8,343 nt of DNA from an uncultured Haemophilus sp. (GTDB lineage: Bacteria; Pseudomonadota; Gammaproteobacteria; Enterobacterales; Pasteurellaceae), in contig CABSZQ010000039.1 in assembly GCA_902482195.1 (NCBI GenBank), positions 1 through 8,343 of the forward strand. The letters are read 5' to 3'. The notes beneath the pieces are model-generated. The model was not told the DNA's origin, searched no databases, and worked only from the letters and a program-made list of their open reading frames with translations. Positions 1-7,536 of the stretch are shown here, piece after piece; within the stretch, counting starts at the first letter, position 1; every line of letters starts with the position of its first letter. The translations under genes and the position numbers were made by a program.

Positions 1-1
1 T

Positions 2-1090
2 AAAGCGTTCTATGCGTTATATCCTGAAAAATTCAATAATAAGACAAACGGCATTACCTTCCGCCGTTGGTTAGAGTTTTCTAACCAACCATTAGCGGCT
101 TACATTAAAGAATTGATTGGCGATGAGTATTTGCATGATGCAACGAAATTAGAAAAATTGTTAGCCTTTAAAGATGATAAAAAGGTTCATCAACAATTAG
201 CGAAAATTAAGTTTGAAAACAAATTAGCACTAAAAGCGTACCTTAAAGAAAATAAAGGTATTGAGTTAGATGAAAACTCAATCATTGATACGCAAATTAA
301 GCGTTTCCATGAATATAAACGCCAACAAATGAATGCGCTTTATGTGATTCATAAATACTTAGAAATTAAAGCAGGCAAATTACCAAAACGTAAAATTACC
401 GTGATTTTTGGCGGAAAAGCTGCACCTGCTTATGTGATTGCACAGGATATTATTCACTTAATTCTTTGCTTATCTGAGTTAATCAATAATGATCCTAAAG
501 TGAATAAGTATTTAAATGTACATTTGGTGGAAAACTATAATGTGAGCGTGGCAGAAAAACTGATTCCAGCAACCGATATTTCAGAACAAATTTCACTTGC
601 CTCTAAAGAAGCTTCTGGTACAGGTAATATGAAATTTATGCTTAATGGCGCGTTAACCTTAGGCACAATGGATGGGGCTAATGTTGAAATTGCAGAATTA
701 GCTGGTGCTGAAAATATCTATACATTCGGTAAAGATTCAGAAAGCATTATTAAACTTTATGAAACAGCGGGTTATGTTTCAAAAGAGTATTATGAAAACG
801 ACAAAGATATTAAAAGAGCGGTTGATTTTATTCTGAATCCTGCCGTGGTGAAATTAGGCAATAAAACACGTTTAGAACGTCTTTATAACGAATTATTAAG
901 TAAAGACTGGTTTATGACGTTAATTGACTTTAATGCTTATGTCGACGCGAAAGAACAAATCTTAGCTGATTATGAAGATCAGGATAGTTGGAATGAGAAA
1001 GTGGTGCACAATATCGCAAAAGCGGGCTTCTTCTCATCAGATCGCACTATCGCTCAATATAATGCAGACATTTGGCATTGTGAGGGCTAA
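2..1090 (+). CDS. glgP: Alpha-glucan (glycogen/maltodextrin) phosphorylase, C-terminal part; 5' end outside window
   Basis: The frame is open from base 2, so the gene enters from the left. The 362 visible residues are the C-terminal part of a protein family of about 800. The family is PLP-dependent and releases glucose-1-phosphate from the non-reducing ends of alpha-1,4-glucans in the cytoplasm. Seen here are the [11 protein letters not shown] segment near the left edge, the RFHEYKRQQ segment, [10 protein letters not shown], and the PLP-site motif [20 protein letters not shown], whose Lys codon (632-634) is the expected Schiff-base lysine. The C-terminus ([15 protein letters not shown]) is intact and ends in TAA. 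A TTG at 113 is only an internal codon. The next gene begins 9 bp downstream and its ribosome site overlaps this stop, so the two are co-transcribed. Family membership is firm. GlgP versus MalP cannot be settled here, because the upstream genes that would show a glg or mal operon are missing. Confidence 0.93.
   Translation, partial: KAFYALYPEKFNNKTNGITFRRWLEFSNQPLAAYIKELIGDEYLHDATKLEKLLAFKDDKKVHQQLAKIKFENKLALKAYLKENKGIELDENSIIDTQIKRFHEYKRQQMNALYVIHKYLEIKAGKLPKRKITVIFGGKAAPAYVIAQDIIHLILCLSELINNDPKVNKYLNVHLVENYNVSVAEKLIPATDISEQISLASKEASGTGNMKFMLNGALTLGTMDGANVEIAELAGAENIYTFGKDSESIIKLYETAGYVSKEYYENDKDIKRAVDFILNPAVVKLGNKTRLERLYNELLSKDWFMTLIDFNAYVDAKEQILADYEDQDSWNEKVVHNIAKAGFFSSDRTIAQYNADIWHCEG
66..89. 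repeat. Perfect inverted repeat inside glgP with the same TTGGTTAG core
   Basis: Arms GTTGGTTAGA (66-75) and TCTAACCAAC (80-89) enclose GTTT. The arm core TTGGTTAG/CTAACCAA is the same as in the repeat at 1126-1150. No T tract follows, so it is not a terminator. Confidence 0.65.
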
Positions 1091-1099
1091 GGGGAAGCA

Positions 1100-1891
1100 A
1101 TGAAACTACTTACCCTGAATGTACACGCTTGGTTAGAAGCTAACCAAGCGGAAAAAATAGAGATTCTTGCTGAGACTATTGTGGAAAAGGGTTATGACAT
1201 CATTGCCTTACAAGAGGTTAATCAATTGATGTCGGCTCCTGCTATTTCGCCAACGTTAAAGCAAGATAACTATGGTGTCATTCTGTTAAATAAAATCAAT
1301 CAACGCGTTGCACAGAAATACTCGCTTTTTTGGAGCAATTCGCATATTGGTTATGATAAATATGATGAAGGCATTGCATTTTTAACGCGTTTGCCCGTTT
1401 ATGATGTTGATGCGTTTTATTGTAGCCAACATCAACGTCTTGACTCGATTCTCTCGCGTAAAATCATTGGCTTGACGGTAGAATATCAAGGCCAGTTAAT
1501 TGAATGTTATTCTTGCCACATCAATTTGCCAAATTGTGATGGTGAAAAGCAACTTGATAATGTTCGTTATATTGTAGAGCGAAGTCAAAGTGCGAATCTT
1601 AAAATCTTGATGGGCGATTTCAATACCGATGCAATAAGCGACCAACAAGCTTACCAACAAATTAAATCCTTAGGCTTATTCGATACATTTGAAATGGCAG
1701 AGCAGAAGGATAGCGGTATCACTGTAGAGAAAGCGATTGACGGTTGGAAAGGCCATAGTCAAGAAAAGCGATTAGATTATATTTTTTTAAACCAAGCAAA
1801 AAGGGTTTTATCCAGTCAGGTTATTTTTAATGACAAAAATAAACCGATTGTTTCCGACCATTTTGGCGTAGAAGTAGCTCTCATCTTGTAG
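1100..1891 (+). CDS. mapP: Endonuclease/exonuclease/phosphatase-fold protein, probable maltose-6'-phosphate phosphatase (MapP-like)
   Basis: A complete 263-residue protein of the Mg-dependent endonuclease/exonuclease/phosphatase fold. The metal and catalytic set appears in order: N7 (LNVHAW), E39 (ALQEVN), H140 (SCHINLP), D173 and N175 (GDFN), D226 (RLDYIF), and D253-H254 (SDHFGV). There is no signal peptide or membrane segment, so it should be cytosolic. ATG 1100 is preceded by AAGGGG, which overlaps the glgP stop. It lies 10 bp before a maltose-type PTS permease. In Enterococcus faecalis, PTS-imported maltose-6'-phosphate is dephosphorylated by MapP, which I recall as a member of this fold. 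The same job is inferred here from context: maltose-6'-P to maltose plus phosphate. The fold is certain; the substrate is not, since nuclease, phosphodiesterase or other sugar-phosphatase activity would show the same motifs. An 11-bp perfect inverted repeat lies just inside the coding region (1126-1150). Confidence 0.85.
   Translation: MKLLTLNVHAWLEANQAEKIEILAETIVEKGYDIIALQEVNQLMSAPAISPTLKQDNYGVILLNKINQRVAQKYSLFWSNSHIGYDKYDEGIAFLTRLPVYDVDAFYCSQHQRLDSILSRKIIGLTVEYQGQLIECYSCHINLPNCDGEKQLDNVRYIVERSQSANLKILMGDFNTDAISDQQAYQQIKSLGLFDTFEMAEQKDSGITVEKAIDGWKGHSQEKRLDYIFLNQAKRVLSSQVIFNDKNKPIVSDHFGVEVALIL
1126..1150. repeat. Perfect inverted repeat in the start of the mapP coding region
   Basis: Arms CGCTTGGTTAG (1126-1136) and CTAACCAAGCG (1140-1150) are perfectly complementary around the 3-nt spacer AAG. 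They begin 27 bases into the gene and encode HAWLEANQAE. In mRNA this would be a stable hairpin close to the start codon. Confidence 0.75.
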
Positions 1892-1901
1892 GAGAATCAA
1901 T

Positions 1902-3566
1902 ATGAAAAAAATGCTCAGTTTTGAATTTTGGCAAAAATTCGGTAAGTGCCTAATGGTTGTGATTGCTGTGATGCCAGCCGCGGGTTTAATGGTGAGTATT
2001 GGTAACTCACTGCCTTTGATTAGCGATGCGGAATGGCTAGCGCTTGTCGGAAACATTATCGCCCAAATTGGTTGGGGGATTATTGGTAACCTTCATTTAT
2101 TATTTGCTTTAGCGATTGGTGGTAGCTGGGCAAATGAGCGTGCAGGTGGCGCATTTGCAGCGGGTCTTGCTTTCATTTTAATTAACTTAATTACCGGTAA
2201 CTTTTTCGGTGTGAAACTTGAAATGCTAGCGGATCCAAATGCACATGTAAGTACAGTATTGGCCGGTGAAATTCCTGTGGCGAATTACTTTGTGAATGTG
2301 CTTGGGCAACCTGCGTTAAATATGGGTGTGTTCGTTGGTATTATCGCCGGTTTTGTTGGTGCTACAACTTTTAACCGTTATTACAATTTCCGTAAATTAC
2401 CTGAAGTACTGACGTTCTTTAATGGTAAACGCTTCGTTCCTTTCGTTGTTATTTATCGTTCTGTATTAGTGGCGATCTTCCTATCATTATTCTGGCCTTT
2501 AGTTCAAACCGGTATTAATCATTTCGGTCAATGGATTGCTAACTCACAAAACTCAGCGCCAATTTTAGCACCATTTATTTACGGTACCTTAGAGCGTTTA
2601 TTGCTTCCATTTGGTTTACACCACATGTTGACCATCCCAATGAACTACACTTCATTAGGCGGTACTTATGAGTTCTTAACCGGTGCGCAACAAGGCAAAC
2701 AAGTATTTGGTCAAGATCCACTTTGGCTTGCCTGGGTGACTGACTTAATCAACCTTAAAGATGCAGGTAATTTAACGCAATATAACGAACTTCTTTCAAC
2801 TGTGACACCTGCTCGCTTCAAAGTAGGGCAAATGATTGGTTCAACCGGTATCTTAATGGGCTTGACTCTCGCAATGTATATCAATGTGGATGAAGACAAG
2901 AAAAAACTCTATAAAGGTATTTTCCTTTCTTCTGCACTTGCGGTGTTTTTAACTGGTGTGACTGAACCAATCGAATACATGTTTATGTTTGTCGCCTTAC
3001 CGCTTTATATTGTTTATGCGTTAGTACAAGGTTGTGCTTTCGCCATGGCAGATATTGTTGACTTACGTGTGCATTCATTCGGTAATATTGAGTTCTTAAC
3101 ACGTACACCAATGGCGATTAAAGCCGGCATTGGTATGGATGTGCTCAACTTTATTTGGGTATCAATCCTATTTGCAGTGGCTATGTTCTTTATCGCGAAC
3201 TTTATGATTAAGAAATTTAACCTTGCCACAGCAGGCCGTAATGGTAACTATGATGCGAAAGGTTCAGATGAAACTTCTAGCGATGAACCGAAAGTTGCGA
3301 ATGCTAGCGCACAAGTTATCCAAATCATCAACTTACTTGGTGGACGTAATAATATTGCAGATGTTGATGCTTGTATGACACGTTTACGTATCACCGTACA
3401 TAATCCTGAGTTAGTGGGTGATGAAGCAAGTTGGAAACAAGCAGGTGCAATGGGCTTTATCGTGAAAGGCTCTGGTATCCAAGCGATTTATGGACCAAAA
3501 GCAGATGTCTTAAAATCCGATATTCAAGACGTGCTTTCATCTGGAGTAGAAATTCCTAAAATGTAA
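1902..3566 (+). CDS. malX: PTS glucose/maltose-family permease, EIICB component (MalX/MalT type)
   Basis: An inner-membrane sugar transporter of the glucose family of the phosphotransferase system, which imports and phosphorylates its sugar together. The 554 residues comprise a hydrophobic IIC domain (about 10-440) with the family motifs LPFGLHHMLTIP (His240-His241) and GVTEPIEYMF (Glu355, Glu358). A polar linker follows (about 440-465), then a IIB domain (about 470-550) with phospho-acceptor Cys491 in DACMTRLRITV. The MNYTSLGGTYEFLTGA segment and the loop after it resemble maltose permeases of Firmicutes more than PtsG. No IIA domain is present, so a separate EIIA-Glc (Crr) is presumably needed. 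ATG 1902 follows TAGGAGAATCAAT, in which the mapP stop overlaps the ribosome site, indicating coupled translation. Maltose is the favoured substrate because of the phosphorylase and phosphatase neighbours; glucose or another alpha-glucoside remains possible. Confidence 0.9.
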   Translation: MKKMLSFEFWQKFGKCLMVVIAVMPAAGLMVSIGNSLPLISDAEWLALVGNIIAQIGWGIIGNLHLLFALAIGGSWANERAGGAFAAGLAFILINLITGNFFGVKLEMLADPNAHVSTVLAGEIPVANYFVNVLGQPALNMGVFVGIIAGFVGATTFNRYYNFRKLPEVLTFFNGKRFVPFVVIYRSVLVAIFLSLFWPLVQTGINHFGQWIANSQNSAPILAPFIYGTLERLLLPFGLHHMLTIPMNYTSLGGTYEFLTGAQQGKQVFGQDPLWLAWVTDLINLKDAGNLTQYNELLSTVTPARFKVGQMIGSTGILMGLTLAMYINVDEDKKKLYKGIFLSSALAVFLTGVTEPIEYMFMFVALPLYIVYALVQGCAFAMADIVDLRVHSFGNIEFLTRTPMAIKAGIGMDVLNFIWVSILFAVAMFFIANFMIKKFNLATAGRNGNYDAKGSDETSSDEPKVANASAQVIQIINLLGGRNNIADVDACMTRLRITVHNPELVGDEASWKQAGAMGFIVKGSGIQAIYGPKADVLKSDIQDVLSSGVEIPKM

Positions 3567-3587
3567 TTTAGCCTAAACATTCATTTT

Positions 3588-3611
3588 ATCCCCGCTTTTT
3601 AAGGCGGGGAT
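3588..3611 (+). terminator. Probable terminator of the glgP-mapP-malX operon
   Basis: A GC-rich hairpin 21 bp after the malX stop. Arms ATCCCCGC (3588-3595) and GCGGGGAT (3604-3611) are perfect and enclose an 8-nt loop. The sequence after the stem is not strongly T-rich on either strand, so it may act weakly or mainly protect the 3' end of the mRNA. Confidence 0.55.
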
Positions 3612-3711
3612 GTCATATCAATATCTCATCTCGATGTTCTTCAATCTATCCCAATAATCCTTTTATTTATTACTATCGACGTACAAAGTATTTTTACAAC
3701 TTAGGTTCTAT

Positions 3712-3746
3712 AAAAAATACCGTCCGTTATGTAACGAGCGGTATTT
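3712..3746 (-). terminator. Rho-independent terminator of rnb
   Basis: On the - strand, 24 bp past the rnb stop, arms AAATACCG (3739-3746) and CGGTATTT (3715-3722) enclose a second short stem (AACG/CGTT) and run into six T residues (3717-3712). The position, stem and T tract fit an intrinsic terminator for rnb. Confidence 0.8.
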
Positions 3747-3770
3747 CTAGTATTAGAAGGGAAGTGGTCA

Positions 3771-5750
3771 TTAAATGATTAATTGGCCGATAATACTACG
3801 AGTTTCTTCTCGAACTTCGGTGAGTTTCACTTTAACCAAATCACCGATTTTGTAACGGCGTTCCCCTTGAATATACAGTGCTAATTCATCTGCATTCACT
3901 TGCATTTCATCTTTATTTGGATGCAACGTGGAAGCTGGTACGAACATAGATGCACCATTTTCTAATAATTGAACACGTAAACCACCACGCATCACATCTT
4001 GCACTTCTGCATCAAATTCAGCATTTTCAGCGACTTTGTCAGCAAGATAGCGACAATATAACCAGTCTGCGATATCACGCTCAACCAAGCGATTTTGGCG
4101 ACGGGCTTCTTGTAAGCGTGCAAGCACTTCATCTTGTGGCTTTTCACAAGCTTGCTGTGTGAGCACAGCTTTGATTAAACGATGGTTTACCATATCGGAA
4201 TATTTACGGATAGGCGATGTCCAGGTCGCATAACCTTCTAATCCAAGCCCAAAATGTGGAGCGAGTTCGGATTTAAATTCCGCAAAGGTTAAATAACGAC
4301 GTAAACGGAATTCTAAATAGTCACCTTCAATTGGTTCAATATCATGACGCATTTGGCAATAACCTTTTAAGGTTGCCAAATTTTCCACTGAATAACGCTC
4401 AGCAAGCTCAGCTTGATTTTCTTCATTGGCTAAATTTGCCATTAAGAAATTATGCGCGTTTTCTAAGAATTTCTTATCAAAACCAGTGTGTGTATTGAAA
4501 ATACCGGTTTTAGCATGCTCCGCTAAGAATTGAGCGGCACAAATGTTGGCAATGATCATGGATTCTTCCACGATTTGATTTGCAATACGACGATATTCCG
4601 CTTTAATTTCGTTCACTTTGCCATTTTCAGCGAGAATAAAGGAGTAATCCGGTTTCTCTTTAAATAACAAGGAATGGGTTTTACGCCATTGAATACGTGC
4701 TTGAGTAAATTGATGTAACCAATCAATTTGCTGGGCAATTTCAGGTGTTTCCGGTTGCCATGCATCCGGTACTTGTTCTAAATAATCTGAAATCTTGTTA
4801 TAGGCTAATTTTGCTTTAGATTGTACATAAGCCGATACAAAATGCGGTTTAGCCGTAATATTACCTTCAAGATCCGTTTCAATGTAACACACTAATGCAG
4901 GGCGAGTTTCATTTGCCATTAATGAACATAATTCATCGGATAATTCACGAGGCAACATAGGAATGTTAAAGCCAGGCAAATAATTGGTGAAACAACGCTG
5001 TTTCGCATCTTTTTCAATTTGTGAATCTAATGCAATGTAAGCTGTTGGATCTGCAATGGCAACGACTAATCGCCAGCCGGTTTGCGTACCATCTTGCTCG
5101 ACAGGTTCGATATAAAGGGCATCGTCCATATCCTGTGTGCTTTCAGAGTCAATGGTGACAAAATGAAGTGCGGTCAGATCTTCACGAGTTTGTTGATCTA
5201 ACATCTCATAGCTTTCTGCACCTTGTACCGGATGACGAGATTGCTCATGACGTGCCAATGTCACCCACCAAGGAGCTAATTCATCATCAGCACGGCAAAT
5301 AAATTGATTGATGGTGGCATAGAAAAAGCGATCATCACGTAATGGATGTGTTTTTAAATTTGCGACGACCCAGTCGCCTTCTTGTAATTCTTCTTTGACG
5401 GATTTGGCTTGTTGTGCACCAATAGGTTGGTTGATACTTGGGTGATCAACCAAAACTTGCAATTTCTTGTCTTTATTGAACCGCACTTTGGCAATAAAGC
5501 GCGTGAGCATTGGTTCAATTAATTCTTCAGGTTCAGCTTGTTCTTTATCGCCTTGCTTTTCAATGGTGGCTTTGATTTTGTCACCGTGCATTACTTTTTT
5601 CATTGCAGGTGGGGCAATAAAGTAGCTTTTTTTATCGCACTCTAAAAAACCATAAGCTTTATCAGTACTTTTTACCACGCCTTCAACGTGTTCTTTGCTA
5701 TCGTGGATTTGTTGCTTAAGTTGTGCGAGTAGTGGATTATCTTGGAACAT
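3771..5750 (-). CDS. rnb: Exoribonuclease II (RNase II)
   Basis: A processive 3'-to-5' hydrolytic exoribonuclease for single-stranded RNA, acting in mRNA decay in the cytoplasm. The 659 residues compare with 644 in E. coli, and both ends align (start MFQDNPLLAQLKQQ, end ETRSII). The order is two cold-shock domains (about 20-150), the catalytic RNB domain (about 190-530), and a C-terminal S1 domain (about 578-657). Catalytic aspartates D201, D207, D209 and D210 (DSESTQDMDD) are intact. So are the NYLPG tyrosine (Y257, equal to E. coli Y253) and the signature HFGLGLEGYATWTSPIRKYSD, with R515 and downstream E557. The start is fixed by homology, because no clear Shine-Dalgarno precedes it (AAATATAACT-ATG). 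The fabI terminator lies immediately upstream, so rnb probably has its own promoter, perhaps inside the fabI 3' end; none was confidently found. Two uptake signals lie inside the gene. Confidence 0.97.
   Translation of the reverse strand: MFQDNPLLAQLKQQIHDSKEHVEGVVKSTDKAYGFLECDKKSYFIAPPAMKKVMHGDKIKATIEKQGDKEQAEPEELIEPMLTRFIAKVRFNKDKKLQVLVDHPSINQPIGAQQAKSVKEELQEGDWVVANLKTHPLRDDRFFYATINQFICRADDELAPWWVTLARHEQSRHPVQGAESYEMLDQQTREDLTALHFVTIDSESTQDMDDALYIEPVEQDGTQTGWRLVVAIADPTAYIALDSQIEKDAKQRCFTNYLPGFNIPMLPRELSDELCSLMANETRPALVCYIETDLEGNITAKPHFVSAYVQSKAKLAYNKISDYLEQVPDAWQPETPEIAQQIDWLHQFTQARIQWRKTHSLLFKEKPDYSFILAENGKVNEIKAEYRRIANQIVEESMIIANICAAQFLAEHAKTGIFNTHTGFDKKFLENAHNFLMANLANEENQAELAERYSVENLATLKGYCQMRHDIEPIEGDYLEFRLRRYLTFAEFKSELAPHFGLGLEGYATWTSPIRKYSDMVNHRLIKAVLTQQACEKPQDEVLARLQEARRQNRLVERDIADWLYCRYLADKVAENAEFDAEVQDVMRGGLRVQLLENGASMFVPASTLHPNKDEMQVNADELALYIQGERRYKIGDLVKVKLTEVREETRSIIGQLII
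5166..5174 (+). repeat. DNA uptake signal sequence (Haemophilus type)
   Basis: An exact AAGTGCGGT core within rnb. On the coding strand it is read as ACC GCA CTT (Thr-Ala-Leu of DLTALHF). The flank lacks the AT tracts of the extended consensus. Confidence 0.85.
5480..5488 (-). repeat. DNA uptake signal sequence (Haemophilus type)
   Basis: An exact AAGTGCGGT core on the - strand in rnb, read as AAA GTG CGG T (Lys-Val-Arg of AKVRFN). It is followed on that strand by AT-rich sequence resembling the extended uptake consensus. Confidence 0.88.
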
Positions 5751-5761
5751 AGTTATATTTA

Positions 5762-5795
5762 AAAAAAGAGAAAAGGCAGACTGAAAAGCCTGCCT
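5762..5795 (-). terminator. Rho-independent terminator of fabI
   Basis: Arms AGGCAG (5790-5795 read on the - strand) and CTGCCT (5774-5779) enclose a 10-nt loop. They are followed on the - strand by TTTTCTCTTTTTTT. It starts about 21 bp after the fabI stop and its T tract ends about 10 bp before the rnb start. Confidence 0.75.
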
Positions 5796-5816
5796 AAAAA
5801 TAGATTGTACGAAAAA

Positions 5817-6605
5817 TTATTCTTCGCCTAATTCGCCCATTGCAGTGATGCTGAAACCTGCATCGACGTGAACGATTTCACCGGTAATACCAGATGCTAA
5901 ATCAGAGCATAAGAATGCTGCTGAATTACCCACATCTTCGATAGTAACTGTACGGCGTAATGCTGCGGTTTTCTCAAATGCAGAAAGCATTTTCTTGAGG
6001 TTTTTAATACCTGATGCCGCTAAGGTACGGATTGGACCTGCAGAAATTGCATTTACACGAATACCTTCTTTACCTAAGTCAGCTGCCATTACGCGAGTAG
6101 CCGCTTCAAGAGACGCTTTCGCTAAACACATCACGTTGTAGTTAGGAATTGCGCGCTCTGCACCTAAGTAAGAAAGGGTTAATAACGCTGCATTTGGATT
6201 TAAGTAAGGACGTGCCGCTTGTGCCATAGCAACAAAGCTGAATGCACTGATGTCGTGAGCGATACGGTAGCCTTCACGAGTTGCTGCGTTTACGTAATCA
6301 CCATCTAATTGATCGCCCGGTGCGAATGCGATAGCGTGTACGAAACCATCAAATTTTTCCCAACGTTTGCTTAATTCTGCAAAGCAGTTTTGGATGCTTT
6401 CATCGGTCGCTACGTCTAAAGGAAGGACGATGTCAGAACCAAATTCTTTTGCAAATTCTTCTACGCGTGGTTGTAATTTATCGTTTAAATAAGTGAAAGC
6501 AAGTTCAGCACCTTGTTCTTTCATTGCTTTTGCGATCCCGTAAGCGATAGAACGGTTGCTTGCAAGACCTGCTACTAAAATACGTTTACCAGTTAAGAAA
6601 CCCAT
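5817..6605 (-). CDS. fabI: Enoyl-[acyl-carrier-protein] reductase (NADH), FabI
   Basis: Catalyses the last step of each fatty-acid elongation round, reducing trans-2-enoyl-ACP with NADH in the cytoplasm. It is the target of triclosan and diazaborines. The 262 residues equal the E. coli length and the protein aligns without gaps. It is a short-chain dehydrogenase fold with a nucleotide-binding start ([20 protein letters not shown]) and catalytic residues Tyr146, Tyr156 and Lys163 ([19 protein letters not shown]). The start is ATG 6605-6603 rather than the longer open frame beginning at 6674. It follows a good AGGAG, gives the conserved MGFLTGKR, and sits below a promoter that the longer form would have to span. 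Residues 93 and 203 are Ala and Leu, where E. coli has Gly and Phe. It is transcribed separately from nif3 above and ends at a terminator before rnb. Confidence 0.97.
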   Translation of the reverse strand: MGFLTGKRILVAGLASNRSIAYGIAKAMKEQGAELAFTYLNDKLQPRVEEFAKEFGSDIVLPLDVATDESIQNCFAELSKRWEKFDGFVHAIAFAPGDQLDGDYVNAATREGYRIAHDISAFSFVAMAQAARPYLNPNAALLTLSYLGAERAIPNYNVMCLAKASLEAATRVMAADLGKEGIRVNAISAGPIRTLAASGIKNLKKMLSAFEKTAALRRTVTIEDVGNSAAFLCSDLASGITGEIVHVDAGFSITAMGELGEE

Positions 6606-6641
6606 ATTTTCTCCTATGTTTGAGTTAAAAAAATCGACGAG

Positions 6642-6670
6642 ATTATACTTGTTTTGTGTGCATTCGGCAA
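6642..6670 (-). promoter_or_regulatory. Sigma-70-type promoter of fabI
   Basis: On the - strand a TTGCCG -35 box (6670-6665), a 17-bp spacer, and a perfect TATAAT -10 box (6647-6642) lie in the 85-bp nif3-fabI gap. The predicted start is near 6635, leaving a leader of about 30 nt with TAGGAG before the ATG. Confidence 0.7.
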
Positions 6671-6690
6671 TCAATCACACTTTGTACCAG

Positions 6691-7449
6691 TTAGGCTGGA
6701 TTATCAATATCTTTAAATTCTACATCCAAGTCATATTCAGCCGCTAGCCATTCACCTAATGCCTTAATGCCGTAGCGTTCTGTTGCATGGTGACCAGCCG
6801 CAAAGAAATGAATACCTTGCTCACGAGCAGAGTGAATTGTTTGCTCCGAAACCTCACCGGTAATAAAAGCATCACAGCCTTGTGTTGCAGCTAAATCAAT
6901 ATAGCCTTGTCCGCCACCGGTACAAATGCCTACTTTACGGATTAAGTGCGGTCCGTTTTCGGTGCAAATTAACGGTTTACGGTGAAGCACTTGTTCAATA
7001 CGGTGCGCAAATTCTTCAGCAGTAACGGGATCTTTTAACGTTCCCCAAACAGGAATGCTGGTTGCGCTATTTTCTAAAGGTTGAAGATCGCTAATCCCTA
7101 ATAACTGAGCAAGTTTTGCGTTGTTACCTAATTCTGGGTGGACATCCAAAGGCAAGTGGTAGCCGTATAAATTAATGTCATTCACAAGCAAGGTTTTGAT
7201 ACGTTTGCCTTTCATGCCGCGAATACAAGGATTTTCACTTTTCCAAAAATAGCCATGGTGGACAAGCACTGCATCAGCTTGTTGTGCAACGGCATAATCA
7301 ATCAAAGCTTGGCTTGCGGTGACACCCGTGATGATCTTTTTGATCTCTGCTTTACCTTCTACTTGCAAACCGTTAGGGGCGTAATCATTGATTCTGTCTG
7401 TGCTAAGTTTTTCGTTTAGTAAACGTTCAAGTTTTAGATTGTTCATCAT
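6691..7449 (-). CDS. ybgI: Nif3/YbgI-family dinuclear metal-binding protein (GTP cyclohydrolase 1 type 2 homolog)
   Basis: A conserved cytoplasmic protein of the Nif3/DUF34 family, whose E. coli member YbgI forms a toroidal hexamer with a two-metal site. Its physiological role is unsettled, and the cyclohydrolase label comes from homology. The 252 residues (251 if the second ATG at 7446 is used, which matches the E. coli register) align along their whole length with E. coli YbgI. Shared blocks include DYAPNGLQVEGK, VHHGYFW, HLPLDVHPELGNN, CTGGGQGYID, ITGEVSEQTIHSAREQG and AGHHATERYG. With the second start, expected metal ligands fall at His63, His64, Asp101, one of the two histidines in the HHATE block, and the Glu of that block. 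No Shine-Dalgarno is evident before the ATG pair. The only promoter seen upstream lies beyond a strong terminator hairpin, so expression may depend on read-through. One uptake signal lies in the gene. Confidence 0.94.
   Translation of the reverse strand: MMNNLKLERLLNEKLSTDRINDYAPNGLQVEGKAEIKKIITGVTASQALIDYAVAQQADAVLVHHGYFWKSENPCIRGMKGKRIKTLLVNDINLYGYHLPLDVHPELGNNAKLAQLLGISDLQPLENSATSIPVWGTLKDPVTAEEFAHRIEQVLHRKPLICTENGPHLIRKVGICTGGGQGYIDLAATQGCDAFITGEVSEQTIHSAREQGIHFFAAGHHATERYGIKALGEWLAAEYDLDVEFKDIDNPA
6944..6952 (+). repeat. DNA uptake signal sequence (Haemophilus type)
   Basis: An exact AAGTGCGGT core inside the Nif3-family gene. The coding strand reads it across codons for Pro-His-Leu (GPHLI), a different phase from the two copies in rnb. 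Confidence 0.85.
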
Positions 7450-7490
7450 TTTTGAGAAAAAAGAAAAGGGTGAGATATGGTAAGGGATTT

Positions 7491-7536
7491 AAAAAAAAAT
7501 GGCTAGTGCAAAAGGAGTGGGGGGAATGCACTAGCC
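7491..7536 (-). terminator. Strong rho-independent terminator between lpxL and nif3
   Basis: Perfect 10-bp arms GGCTAGTGCA (7536-7527 on the - strand) and TGCACTAGCC (7510-7501) enclose a 16-nt C-rich loop. They are followed on the - strand by A and nine T residues (7499-7491). It ends about 41 bp before the nif3 start. Confidence 0.8.

Noticed and set aside
1808..2056. An 82-codon - strand open frame over the mapP/malX junction, and other small frames at 2711-2899, 3014-3229, 3950-4162 and 6556-6747.
   Set aside because: All lie opposite well-conserved genes, have no recognisable domain and no ribosome site worth noting; they are antisense shadows.
6606..6674. A 23-residue N-terminal extension of FabI (open frame to 6674).
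   Set aside because: The internal ATG at 6605 has AGGAG, matches the E. coli start and length, and the fabI -10 and -35 boxes lie inside the would-be extension.
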